The notes: a model not told the origin generated them from the sequence alone. Shown: positions 7,138 to 15,342, counted from the stretch's first letter. The stretch: DNA of 35,586 bases from JAILLW01 sp045629045 (GCA_045629045.1 JAZQQM010000056.1:1-35586); one strand, 5' to 3'. A program made the numbers and translations.

Positions 7138-8592
7138 ATGAGTACATTAATAGTTTCCGTTAATAAAGAAGGCTTTGATTATGATATTCATTCCTTGGTA
7201 AAGGCTTTTTATCCGGAGGCAGATGTTAAAGTAATGCCCTGGGAAATAGAAGATAGTTCAGAGGATAATCTTCCGGATATTCAGATTAAATTCGAAGAAG
7301 GTTCTATATTTTTTTCTATATTAAATGACAATTTCGATTCATTAAAAGTTAATTACGACGATAAGTATGACAGGAGTGTCATAAAAAACATTCTTAAGCG
7401 ACTTATATATACGGGGCTAAGTTCTTATACAAATAAGGAATTGCCCTGGGGAACACTTACGGGAATAAGACCCACCAAGATAGCGATGTCACTATTGGCA
7501 GAGGGCTCCACGGAAGATGAGATTCGTGCATATATGAAGGAAGTGTATCTTCTTAGCGATGATAAGTTGGAACTGGCCATTGACATTGCCAAAAGAGAAA
7601 AGTCATTGCTTGATACAATTCATTACAAGGATGGATACAGTATCTATATAGGCATCCCGTTTTGCCCCACAACATGCTTGTATTGTTCCTTTACATCCTA
7701 TCCGATTTGCTCATATAAAAAGCGTATAAACGAATATCTTGAGGCTGTATTTAAGGAAATAGACTTTATCGCGGACTTTTATAAGGATAAGATACTTGAT
7801 ACAATCTATGTGGGCGGAGGAACACCTACAACTCTTGAGGCAGATGAACTTGAACTGCTGCTTAATAAGATAGCGACAACTCTTGACCTTAGTAATCTAA
7901 AAGAGTTTACGGTTGAAGCAGGACGTGCCGACAGTATTACGGAAGATAAATTAAGGGTTTTAAAGAAATATAATGTTGACAGAATTTCCGTAAATCCTCA
8001 GACCATGAATCAGAAGACCCTTGATTTTATCGGAAGAAAGCATACGGTGGAACAGGTAAAAGAAGCTTATAAGCTGGCGAAGGAAATAGGTATTCCGAAC
8101 ATTAATATGGATATTATCTTAGGTTTGCCGGGAGAAGATGCACCTGAGGTTACATATACCATTGACGAGATTAAGAGGCTTAATCCCGACAGTCTTACGG
8201 TTCATTCTCTTGCAATTAAGAGAGCTTCAAGATTATCGGAATGGATAAAGGAAAATGGATTATCCGCTTTGAACAATACGGATGAGACCATGGAGATTGC
8301 AAGAGCAGGAGCTTCCGATATGCAAATGGTTCCGTACTATCTGTACAGACAAAAGAATATGTCGGGAAATTTCGAGAATGTTGGTTATGCAAAAGAAGGT
8401 AAATTCGGAATTTACAACATACTCATAATGGAGGAAGTGCAGACTATCGTGGCATTAGGAGCAGGTTCGGTTACGAAAAAGGTGTTTGAGGACGGAAGAA
8501 TTGAACGCTGCGATAATGTAAAGGATGTAAACCTTTATATTGAAAAAATAGATGAAATGATTGAACGAAAGAGACAATTGTTAAAGGATTAG
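7138..8592 (+). CDS. hemZ: HemZ-type radical SAM coproporphyrinogen dehydrogenase
   Basis: This 484-residue protein is a radical SAM enzyme of the HemN/HemZ group, expected to decarboxylate coproporphyrinogen III without oxygen. An N-terminal extension carries WGTLTGIRPTK (104–114), characteristic of HemZ. The radical SAM cluster motif CxxxCxxC is at C176, C180 and C183 (FCPTTCLYC), followed by the SAM-binding GGGTPTT (about 227–233). The central IKRASRLSEW segment and C-terminal part also fit HemZ. Many HemN-like proteins have other roles (heme chaperones or methyltransferases), and no other heme genes are in this window, so activity is inferred from subfamily features. The ATG is 5 nt after the previous stop with only a weak ribosome-binding site, which suggests coupling. 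The formate/hydrogen genes begin only 29 nt downstream with no terminator between. Confidence 0.85.
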   Translation: MSTLIVSVNKEGFDYDIHSLVKAFYPEADVKVMPWEIEDSSEDNLPDIQIKFEEGSIFFSILNDNFDSLKVNYDDKYDRSVIKNILKRLIYTGLSSYTNKELPWGTLTGIRPTKIAMSLLAEGSTEDEIRAYMKEVYLLSDDKLELAIDIAKREKSLLDTIHYKDGYSIYIGIPFCPTTCLYCSFTSYPICSYKKRINEYLEAVFKEIDFIADFYKDKILDTIYVGGGTPTTLEADELELLLNKIATTLDLSNLKEFTVEAGRADSITEDKLRVLKKYNVDRISVNPQTMNQKTLDFIGRKHTVEQVKEAYKLAKEIGIPNINMDIILGLPGEDAPEVTYTIDEIKRLNPDSLTVHSLAIKRASRLSEWIKENGLSALNNTDETMEIARAGASDMQMVPYYLYRQKNMSGNFENVGYAKEGKFGIYNILIMEEVQTIVALGAGSVTKKVFEDGRIERCDNVKDVNLYIEKIDEMIERKRQLLKD

Positions 8593-8621
8593 TGTAAGAA
8601 TTAAGAAAAGCGGGGAATGAT

Positions 8622-9203
8622 ATGAATACGGACTTACGAATTACGAAATTACAAAGATTTGTTGTGGCGGATGAGGATAAATGCGTAGGCTGTAAAGCCT
8701 GTGAACTTGCCTGCTATTTTGCTCACAGCAGAATTGAAAGGAACGCCGGACTTACTGTCGGTACTGTCAGCTCACCGGTAATGCCAAGACTTTTCGTGAC
8801 CAAGGACGGCAATAAAAGCATGCCTGTTCAATGTCGCCATTGTGAAGATGCACCTTGCCTTAACGTGTGCGAGTACGGCGCAATAGAAAGGACCGAAGAC
8901 GGAATAATTATCAATACGGAAAAATGTTCCGGTTGTAAGGAATGTATAATGGCATGTCCTTTCGGTGCAATAGAGTTATACCCTATGTATGAGGATGGCG
9001 ATTCAATAGATAAGCTTGATACCGAGGAGGTTCGTATGGCTGCGTACAAATGTGATTTATGCATGGACAGACCGGAGGGTCCCATGTGTGTGCAGGTATG
9101 TCCCAACCAGGCATTACGTGTTGTTACGATTGAGGACGATACCGACGAAAAGCTTAAAAAGGCAGCAATAAATTCATATAAGACCAAAGGCTTTAAGGTA
9201 TAA
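8622..9203 (+). CDS. HycB/HydN-like ferredoxin subunit with four [4Fe-4S] sites
   Basis: This 193-residue polyferredoxin is an electron-transfer subunit of the HycB/HydN type. It has sixteen cysteines in four sets: CVGCKACELAC, CRHCEDAPCLNVC, CSGCKECIMAC and CDLCMDRPEGPMCVQVC, enough for four [4Fe-4S] clusters. No signal peptide or membrane anchor is present, so it is cytoplasmic. It lies 51 nt before the [FeFe] hydrogenase gene and is part of a set with formate dehydrogenase and a second, distinct HycB-like protein. In HDCR complexes two such proteins wire FdhF to HydA, and their C-terminal helices build a filament. The C-terminal 25 residues here are Lys-rich and could serve similarly (inference). 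GGGG lies just before the ATG as ribosome-binding site. Confidence 0.9.
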   Translation: MNTDLRITKLQRFVVADEDKCVGCKACELACYFAHSRIERNAGLTVGTVSSPVMPRLFVTKDGNKSMPVQCRHCEDAPCLNVCEYGAIERTEDGIIINTEKCSGCKECIMACPFGAIELYPMYEDGDSIDKLDTEEVRMAAYKCDLCMDRPEGPMCVQVCPNQALRVVTIEDDTDEKLKKAAINSYKTKGFKV

Positions 9204-9254
9204 AGCATATAGACTGATAATAAGCAATTTACAGTAATTAGTAAGGGGAAAATT

Positions 9255-10646
9255 ATGGATTACATTAAAATCGATGAAAGAATTTGTACCGGATGCCGTG
9301 AATGTGCAAAGGTATGTCCAACAGGCGCAATAACCGGACTTGATGGCAAAACGCAGTCAATAGATACGGAAAAATGCATCAAGTGTGGAAAATGTGTTCA
9401 AAAGTGTAAAGGTTATATTACAGATTTCCGCGAAAATACAGAACTTTATAATGAGATAAAGGAAGAAAGACATATTCCTAAAGAAATCAGGGAACCCTTG
9501 TTTGCTGCTTATAATGTATGCCGTGTGGAACAGGTGATTGCAGCTCTTAAAAATCCTGATGTATTTACAATGGTTCAGTGTGCGCCGGCAGTAAGAGTCG
9601 CAATAGCCGAGGAATTCGGACACAGATTCGGAACGCTTAGTGACGGTAAACTTGCTGCTGTATTGAAGGCTCTTAACTTTGATAGGGTATATGACACGGA
9701 CTTTACAGCTGATTTAACTATTATGGAGGAAGGCTCCGAACTGATTAAGCGTGTTACGCAAGGCGGCGTACTTCCTATGTTTACATCCTGTTGTCCGGCA
9801 TGGGTTCAGTATATCGAGAAGAACCGTCCCAATCTTACAGATCATTTATCATCCTGCAAGAGCCCTCAACAGATGATGGGCGCAGTTATGAAAACATACG
9901 GAGCTCAGATTGACGGTCTTGATCCGGAAAAAATATATACGGTATCAATTATGCCATGTACGGCAAAGGCTTTTGAAAGCGACAGGGAAGAGATGTATTC
10001 TTCGGGGTATAAGGATGTTGACTGTGTTCTTACCACAAGAGAATTGGCATATTTGATTAAAACAATGGGCGTTGATTTTGACGGCTTGACAGAAGATAAA
10101 TATGATGCTCCTTTAGGCAACTTTACGGGTGCAGGAGTAATATTCGGAGCAACCGGCGGCGTTATGGAGGCTGCAATCAGAACAGGATATGAATTAATTA
10201 CCGGCAATCCGGTTGATGATATTGATATTACTGCAGTCCGAAGTGATAACGGAATTCGCAAAGCAGAACTTCAGTGCGGTGATATTAAGCTTAAGGTAGG
10301 CGTAGTAACGGGATTAAAGGATATTGACTTGTTGCTTGATGCAGTTGAAGGAGGATTTTCGGACCTTGATTTTATCGAAGTAATGACCTGCCCAACAGGA
10401 TGTGTTTCGGGAGGCGGTCAGCCTAAAGTTCTGGTAGATACAATGCTGGATAAAGCATATAGCAACAGGCGTGAAGCTATATTTAAATACGATAGTGAAT
10501 TGCCAATCAGAAAATCCCATGAGAATCCGGCAATCAAAAAAATATATGATGAATTCCTTGAAAAACCTCTTATGGAAAAATCCCATGAGCTCCTTCATAC
10601 AACCTATCGCGGAGCTTCTACTTACGGAAAGGGGGAGAACGAATAA
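9255..10646 (+). CDS. hydA: [FeFe] hydrogenase catalytic subunit, HDCR HydA2-like
   Basis: This 463-residue enzyme reversibly converts H2 to protons and electrons. N-terminal residues 11–51 hold two [4Fe-4S] motifs (CTGCRECAKVC and CIKCGKCVQKC). The H-cluster motifs are complete: FTSCCPAW (L1, 176–183, with the proton-transfer Cys179 and ligand Cys180), MPCTAK (L2, 233–238) and the L3 motif ExMxCPTGCVSGGGQP (375–390). KSPQQMMG (202–209) matches the helix with the proton-relay serine. The compact domain layout without a NADH- or NuoG-like part fits the HydA2 subunit of hydrogen-dependent CO2 reductase. It is preceded by an AAGGGG ribosome-binding site, and its stop codon overlaps the fdhF ATG by one base. 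The maturases HydE, HydF and HydG are not in the window. Confidence 0.95.
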   Translation: MDYIKIDERICTGCRECAKVCPTGAITGLDGKTQSIDTEKCIKCGKCVQKCKGYITDFRENTELYNEIKEERHIPKEIREPLFAAYNVCRVEQVIAALKNPDVFTMVQCAPAVRVAIAEEFGHRFGTLSDGKLAAVLKALNFDRVYDTDFTADLTIMEEGSELIKRVTQGGVLPMFTSCCPAWVQYIEKNRPNLTDHLSSCKSPQQMMGAVMKTYGAQIDGLDPEKIYTVSIMPCTAKAFESDREEMYSSGYKDVDCVLTTRELAYLIKTMGVDFDGLTEDKYDAPLGNFTGAGVIFGATGGVMEAAIRTGYELITGNPVDDIDITAVRSDNGIRKAELQCGDIKLKVGVVTGLKDIDLLLDAVEGGFSDLDFIEVMTCPTGCVSGGGQPKVLVDTMLDKAYSNRREAIFKYDSELPIRKSHENPAIKKIYDEFLEKPLMEKSHELLHTTYRGASTYGKGENE

Positions 10647-12862
10647 TGGCAATTAAAGAGATTCAGACAACCTGTGCGTACTGTGCAAGCGGATGCCAGA
10701 TAGGCTTTGTTGTCGATACGGATAATAATAAAATTATTGAAGCCAAAGCACTTGACGGAAGAACAAACGAAGGTAAGTTGTGCCTTAAGGGATTCTATGG
10801 TTGGGATTATCTTAACGATCCGCAGATAATAACAAAGCGAATTCATAAGCCTATGATTCGTAAGTTCGGAAAGAACAGTCCCCTTGTTCCGGTATCCTGG
10901 GATGAAGCCATTGAATTCGTAGCAGATAATTTAAATAAGATAAAGGAAGAGTACGGACCTGATTCCATCATGTGTACGGCTTCCGCAAGAGGCCCCGGAA
11001 ACGAGGCCGGGTATCTTATGCAGAAGTTCACACGTGCCTGCATAGGAACGAACAATATAGATCATTGTGCAAGAGTCTGTCATGCTGCTTCGGTAAGCGG
11101 ATGTCAGGCTTCAATAGGTGAAGGTGCCATGAGCCTTGGTGTTCCCGAAATAGAGAATGCAAAGGTGATATTCAATATCGGATATAATGCGGCAGTATCA
11201 CATCCTATAGTGGCAAGACGAATTGTAAAAGCTAAAGAAAAGGGATGTAAGATAATCTGTATAGATCCAAGAGTAACGGAAACTGCCAGAATATCAGATA
11301 TCCATCTTCAACTTAAGGGCGGAACAAACCTTGCTCTTATGAATGCAATTGCAAATGTGATTGTAAAGGAGAATCTCATTGATAGGGAGTTTATAAGACT
11401 TCATACCAAGGGCTTTGACGAATATATTAAGGTAATTGATAAGTATACTCCCGAATATGCGGAAAAAATCACAGGAGTTCCTGCCAAACTTATTAAGGAA
11501 GCGGCTATACTTTATGCCAAATCAGATCATTCCGTTATTCTCTGGGGTATGGGCATTACTCAGTTTAAGCAAGGTGTATCGGTTGTTGAAAGCTGCTGCA
11601 ATATAGCTATGATGACCGGTAATTTCGGACGTGAATCAACGGGCGTCGGCCCTGTCAGAGGTCAGAATAATGTTCAGGGAACCTGTGATATGGGGGACCT
11701 TCCCAACATGTATCCGGGATATCAGAGCGTAACCGATCCTGAGATTCAAAAGAAATTTGAAAATGCCTGGGGTGTGAAACTTTCGAATAAAGTCGGAATT
11801 CAGATGACCAGAGTCCCGGAATATGTACTTCTTGACGAGCATAAGGATGAGAGAATACATGCCTATTATGTAATGGGAGAAGATCCTGCTCAGTCGGATT
11901 CAAATCTTGCCGAGATGAGAGAAACGCTTAGCAACATTGATTTTGTTGTGGTTCAGGATTGTTTCTTTAACAAGACGGCAACCTTTGCGGATGCAATTTT
12001 CCCGGCTACCACATGGGGAGAAGCCGAAGGTGTATATACCTCATGCGACAGAGCTTTCCAACGTGTCAGGAAAGTGCTCGAGCCTGTTGGCGAAGAAAAA
12101 ACAGACATTGAAATTATTCAGGCACTTTCGAACAAAATGGGCTATCCTATGAATTATGCTTCACCTAAGGAAGTATGGGACGAAATGATTGGACTGTGTC
12201 CTAAATTTGCCGGTGCAACCTATGAGAAGATGGAAAAACTCGGAGGAGTTCAGTGGCCTTGTTATGATAAGGATATGTCTGATAAGGGTACACCCTTCCT
12301 TCATAAGGACGGCATATTCGCACATCCGGACGGTAAGGGTGTGTTTATAGGTGTTGAATACGAAGAGGTATACGAGAAAGAAGATGATGATTATCCCTTC
12401 TCATTATGTACGGTAAGAGAGGTTGGCCATTATTCTTCAAGAACCATGACGGGAAATTGCAGAACCTTAAGAAACTTAGAAGATGAGCCCGGATGGGTTG
12501 AAATGAATCCGGAGGATTGCAAACGTCTTGGAATTAAAAGAGGCGAACTCGTTCATATTATTTCAAAACGCGGAGACTGCATGAGCAGATGTAATCCTAC
12601 GGAACGAGTAGAGCCGGGAGCTTCGTACATGACTTATCAGTGGTGGGTAGGTGCCTGCAATGAGCTGACTATCGGAAAACTTGATATGCAGAGTCGAACA
12701 CCGGAGTATAAGTATTGTGCCTGTCGTATTGAAAGAATTGCCAATCAGGAAAGAGCAGAGGCTCAAATCGGTCAGATGTATGAGTCAATAAGAGCACAGA
12801 TGGGTCTTAAGAATTATACAAAAGAGCAGCTTAACGTACATTATCACAAGGAGATAAAGTAG
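10646..12862 (+). CDS. fdhF: Molybdenum formate dehydrogenase, cysteine form, FdhF-type
   Basis: This 738-residue protein closely resembles E. coli FdhF throughout. A [4Fe-4S] site is at C10, C13, C17 and C46. The catalytic position, selenocysteine in E. coli (ARVUHGPSV), is Cys145 here (CARVCHAASV, codon TGT at 11078–11080), followed by the conserved His146. The substrate-binding arginine segment PVRGQNNVQG and the cofactor-binding MGEDP and TYQWWIGACNEL-like segments are conserved, so a bis-MGD molybdenum or tungsten cofactor is expected. It interconverts formate and CO2. No twin-arginine signal is present, so it is cytoplasmic. The ATG overlaps the hydrogenase stop by one base, implying tight coupling of the two catalytic subunits. 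Electrons should pass through the HycB-like proteins at 8622 and 12865. Confidence 0.96.
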   Translation: MAIKEIQTTCAYCASGCQIGFVVDTDNNKIIEAKALDGRTNEGKLCLKGFYGWDYLNDPQIITKRIHKPMIRKFGKNSPLVPVSWDEAIEFVADNLNKIKEEYGPDSIMCTASARGPGNEAGYLMQKFTRACIGTNNIDHCARVCHAASVSGCQASIGEGAMSLGVPEIENAKVIFNIGYNAAVSHPIVARRIVKAKEKGCKIICIDPRVTETARISDIHLQLKGGTNLALMNAIANVIVKENLIDREFIRLHTKGFDEYIKVIDKYTPEYAEKITGVPAKLIKEAAILYAKSDHSVILWGMGITQFKQGVSVVESCCNIAMMTGNFGRESTGVGPVRGQNNVQGTCDMGDLPNMYPGYQSVTDPEIQKKFENAWGVKLSNKVGIQMTRVPEYVLLDEHKDERIHAYYVMGEDPAQSDSNLAEMRETLSNIDFVVVQDCFFNKTATFADAIFPATTWGEAEGVYTSCDRAFQRVRKVLEPVGEEKTDIEIIQALSNKMGYPMNYASPKEVWDEMIGLCPKFAGATYEKMEKLGGVQWPCYDKDMSDKGTPFLHKDGIFAHPDGKGVFIGVEYEEVYEKEDDDYPFSLCTVREVGHYSSRTMTGNCRTLRNLEDEPGWVEMNPEDCKRLGIKRGELVHIISKRGDCMSRCNPTERVEPGASYMTYQWWVGACNELTIGKLDMQSRTPEYKYCACRIERIANQERAEAQIGQMYESIRAQMGLKNYTKEQLNVHYHKEIK

Positions 12863-12864
12863 AT

Positions 12865-13416
12865 ATGAATAAATATATAAAAGGCAATCCGGACAAATGT
12901 ATAGGCTGCAGAACCTGCATGATAAGCTGCGTGGTAGCGCATGAAGGCAACGGTATATTTCATATGGACCCGGATGCATATTCTTTTAATCCAAAACTTC
13001 ATATGGTAAAAACCAAGGAAGTATCAATACCGATACAATGTAAGCATTGTGAGGACCCCGCCTGTATGGCGGCCTGCCCTAACGGTTGTATATCTTTTAA
13101 GGATGATATTGTATATCTTGATACAACCGATTGTATCGGCTGTAAGGCTTGTATGGCGGCCTGCCCCTATGGAGCAATAGACATGGTTATAGACAGAGAT
13201 TGTATCCAGAAAGATGGTGCCGAAAGATTAGTGGCGAATAAATGTGATTTATGTATTAATGTTCCCGGTGGTCCCGCCTGTGTATCACATTGTCCTACGG
13301 ATGCACTTAAACTGGTAACGGACGAAGAACTTTCGACAGGGCTTGCGGACAGACGAAAAAATGCCGTTAAATCCAATGTCAAATCAAAAAGCGCAGGAAA
13401 AAATACAAATAGATAA
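12865..13416 (+). CDS. Second HycB-like ferredoxin subunit with four [4Fe-4S] sites
   Basis: This 183-residue polyferredoxin has sixteen cysteines in four motifs: CIGCRTCMISC, CKHCEDPACMAAC, CIGCKACMAAC and CDLCINVPGGPACVSHC. It differs clearly from the copy at 8622 and carries a basic Lys/Ser/Asn-rich tail (about 155–183). It starts 2 nt after the fdhF stop, inside the same translational unit. The family includes HydN and HycB, electron carriers for formate dehydrogenase and hydrogenase. A pair of non-identical HycB proteins next to FdhF and HydA is the composition of the Thermoanaerobacter kivui HDCR filament. Which of the two contacts FdhF cannot be read from sequence; being adjacent to fdhF makes this copy the likelier partner. 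Confidence 0.9.
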   Translation: MNKYIKGNPDKCIGCRTCMISCVVAHEGNGIFHMDPDAYSFNPKLHMVKTKEVSIPIQCKHCEDPACMAACPNGCISFKDDIVYLDTTDCIGCKACMAACPYGAIDMVIDRDCIQKDGAERLVANKCDLCINVPGGPACVSHCPTDALKLVTDEELSTGLADRRKNAVKSNVKSKSAGKNTNR

Positions 13417-13427
13417 ACGGAGCATTA

Positions 13428-14021
13428 ATGAATTCTAAGATTGATAAACTGGCTGCGGCTATACTTGTAGGCGGTAAGTCCACCAGAATGGGAGTAGATA
13501 AGGCTACGCTTAAAATTCTCTCAAAATCAGGTGAAATTACTTTTGCCCGGAAACTTGCCGATGAGATGGAAGAATTTGATGAAAAATATCTGTCGATTAA
13601 CAGTTCATCCCGGTGCCGGCTTGAGAATTTTATTGACATTCCGGATATAGTGCAGGATATCGGCCCTTTGGGCGGGATATACGCAGTTTTGTCCCAAAGT
13701 AAAAAGGATTATGTGCTTTTTGCAGCCTGCGATATGCCAAAACTTTCAAAGGAAGCAATAATGCATCTTGTTAACAGCTGGAACGGTGAGGATATGTGTA
13801 TTGCATTCACAAAGACCGGGAGGCATCCGCTTTTTGGAATATATGGTAAAACGTGTATTCCCAAAATAAAGGAACTTATCGATGGCAAAAGCTATAAACC
13901 GATACTCTTAATGGAGTGCGTGAATTCTAAGCTTGTTGATATGTCGGAGTATGAAGAGTGCTTAATGAATATCAATACGGTAGATGATTATAAAAAGTTT
14001 ATGGGGGAACCTTCCTGCTGA
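13428..14021 (+). CDS. mobA: Molybdenum cofactor guanylyltransferase MobA
   Basis: This 197-residue nucleotidyltransferase adds GMP to molybdopterin to form the bis-MGD cofactor used by FdhF-type enzymes. The GTP-binding motif GGKSTRMGVDKA is at 15–26 (family consensus LAGGxSxRMGxDK), and the segments DIGPLGGIYAVL and AACDMPKL follow, as in MobA. The length matches the family (about 190–200). A GGAG ribosome-binding site precedes the ATG, 11 nt after the ferredoxin gene, so it is in the formate dehydrogenase operon and its job there is clear from context. Other molybdopterin genes (moaA–E, moeA) are not in the window. Confidence 0.92.
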   Translation: MNSKIDKLAAAILVGGKSTRMGVDKATLKILSKSGEITFARKLADEMEEFDEKYLSINSSSRCRLENFIDIPDIVQDIGPLGGIYAVLSQSKKDYVLFAACDMPKLSKEAIMHLVNSWNGEDMCIAFTKTGRHPLFGIYGKTCIPKIKELIDGKSYKPILLMECVNSKLVDMSEYEECLMNINTVDDYKKFMGEPSC

Positions 14022-14034
14022 AGGAGATCTTAAA

Positions 14035-14592
14035 TTGGATAAAAAGAGAATAAGTTTGACTTCTTTGATTTTTATGGCAATTTGCTGTGACCTTGCCATC
14101 ATGTCAAAGAAACTGATATCACCTTTGGCCAATATGGTCACGGAATTTTTGCATATTCCGGGAGGGATTTCCACTACATTTGCACTTATGTTTATTATTA
14201 TCGGTGCTAATTTGTGTGAATTCGTAGGATGCGCTACCTTGATGTGTTTCGTACAAAGTATGATAGCAATTATAAGCGGTCACACCGGCAGTATGGGAAT
14301 GATGGTAATTGTTTCCTATGTAGTTCCGGGAATTGTGATTGACCTGCTGATGCTTTGTCTAAAGCCTTTTGTGAAAAAAAGAACTGCTATAGCCGTTGCT
14401 TTAACGAATGCATTGTCGGGAGTGTCGGCCGCGGTGTGCGCCAACTGCATTACCTTTAGAATTTCGGGAATTCCGTTGCTGATATACCTGCTTGTGGCAT
14501 TTACATCAGGCTGTATATTTGGAGCGGTGGCATCAATTATTATTAAGAGAATTTATAGAAGCTGTCATCTCGGGCATGACAAAGAAGCGTAA
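14035..14592 (+). CDS. ECF-type S-component-like membrane protein of the FDH cluster
   Basis: The start is taken as TTG at 14035, preceded by AAGGAG (14021–14026) immediately after the mobA stop; the in-frame ATG at 13984 would overlap mobA and lacks a ribosome-binding site. The product has about 185 residues and about six hydrophobic segments. Its size and a pattern such as GGISTTFALMFIIIGANLCE followed by a conserved-looking second helix resemble the small substrate-binding S components of energy-coupling-factor transporters (YkoE-like). The substrate is unknown. Its position between mobA and fdhD suggests a link to the molybdenum cofactor (metal, pterin precursor or another cofactor part), but this is inference. 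The last 50 nt overlap the 3' end of fdhD, tail to tail. Confidence 0.6.
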   Translation: MDKKRISLTSLIFMAICCDLAIMSKKLISPLANMVTEFLHIPGGISTTFALMFIIIGANLCEFVGCATLMCFVQSMIAIISGHTGSMGMMVIVSYVVPGIVIDLLMLCLKPFVKKRTAIAVALTNALSGVSAAVCANCITFRISGIPLLIYLLVAFTSGCIFGAVASIIIKRIYRSCHLGHDKEA

Positions 14593-15262
14593 GCTTGTAT
14601 TCCTGCGCCAGGGCAACAGCTTTTTGCGTAGGCATTGATTTACTTATTAGAATCGGTATGCCGGCATTGATTATTTTGGTAACAAGATCATAGGGAACGC
14701 GTCCGCTTGTAAAAAGCATGCAATCCGAAAGATTGATGTTGTTTATCAGAGCATAGCCGATTGCCTTATCAACCGCGTTGTGACGTCCTATATCCTCAAG
14801 GGCAATTAACAGTTTATTTTTGTTTGCAAGAAAACAGCTGTGGGTACATGAGGTGGCTTTATGAAAAGGCATATCCTCAGAAAAAATATTAATAAGCTCG
14901 TATATTTTTGTGTAATCATAAGTAATCGGATTTATGGGATGAAGGGAAGTATCCTCTTTGATATTGTCTGAATAATCGGATGAAACGACAAAAATATCAC
15001 CTTTTTTTTCATCAACCGTAACGGAAACGATATCGGCATAGTCATTTATTTGGTTCATATTGTAAAGTAAGCCGACAACAAGTTCACAAAGCATTTCGGG
15101 AAGACAATTTACTTTTACAATAAATTTATTGTTAAGATATATGTTCAGAACAGATTCTTCTATCAGCGATACTTTCGTTATGCAGGAACTGCCATCTGCT
15201 CTTATGATTTCTACATGCTCGGATTTTATTAATTTGTTCATATTTGCGGATGATTTTATCAT
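14543..15262 (-). CDS. fdhD: Formate dehydrogenase accessory sulfurtransferase FdhD
   Basis: This 239-residue protein is recognised as FdhD by ALEDIGRHNAVDKAIG (154–169), SGRVPYDLVTKI (186–197), GIPILISKSMPT (201–212) and the KAVALAQEYKLTLL end. FdhD passes sulfur from a cysteine desulfurase to the bis-MGD cofactor of formate dehydrogenase, and is needed for activity. The CxxC pair required for this in E. coli FdhD (about residues 121–124 there) is absent; the only close cysteines are C53/C59 and C139/C143 (SCTHSC). Either another cysteine does the job or this is a variant subtype. The gene is the only one on the minus strand here, converges on the operon it serves, and overlaps the preceding gene by 50 nt at the 3' ends. 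Its ribosome-binding site is weak, and Met8 is an alternative start. Confidence 0.88.
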   Translation of the reverse strand: MIKSSANMNKLIKSEHVEIIRADGSSCITKVSLIEESVLNIYLNNKFIVKVNCLPEMLCELVVGLLYNMNQINDYADIVSVTVDEKKGDIFVVSSDYSDNIKEDTSLHPINPITYDYTKIYELINIFSEDMPFHKATSCTHSCFLANKNKLLIALEDIGRHNAVDKAIGYALINNINLSDCMLFTSGRVPYDLVTKIINAGIPILISKSMPTQKAVALAQEYKLTLLCHARDDSFYKFS

Positions 15263-15342
15263 ATATAATATTTTATACCCGATTAAGTGACATTCATCAA
15301 CTAAAACTCATTGCTTCTTAACTCGAAGGGTGAGCCGTAAAC

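Noticed and set aside
13984..14034. ATG start 51 bases upstream for the S-component-like protein
   Set aside because: It overlaps mobA and has no ribosome-binding site, whereas TTG at 14035 has a perfect AAGGAG at 14021–14026.
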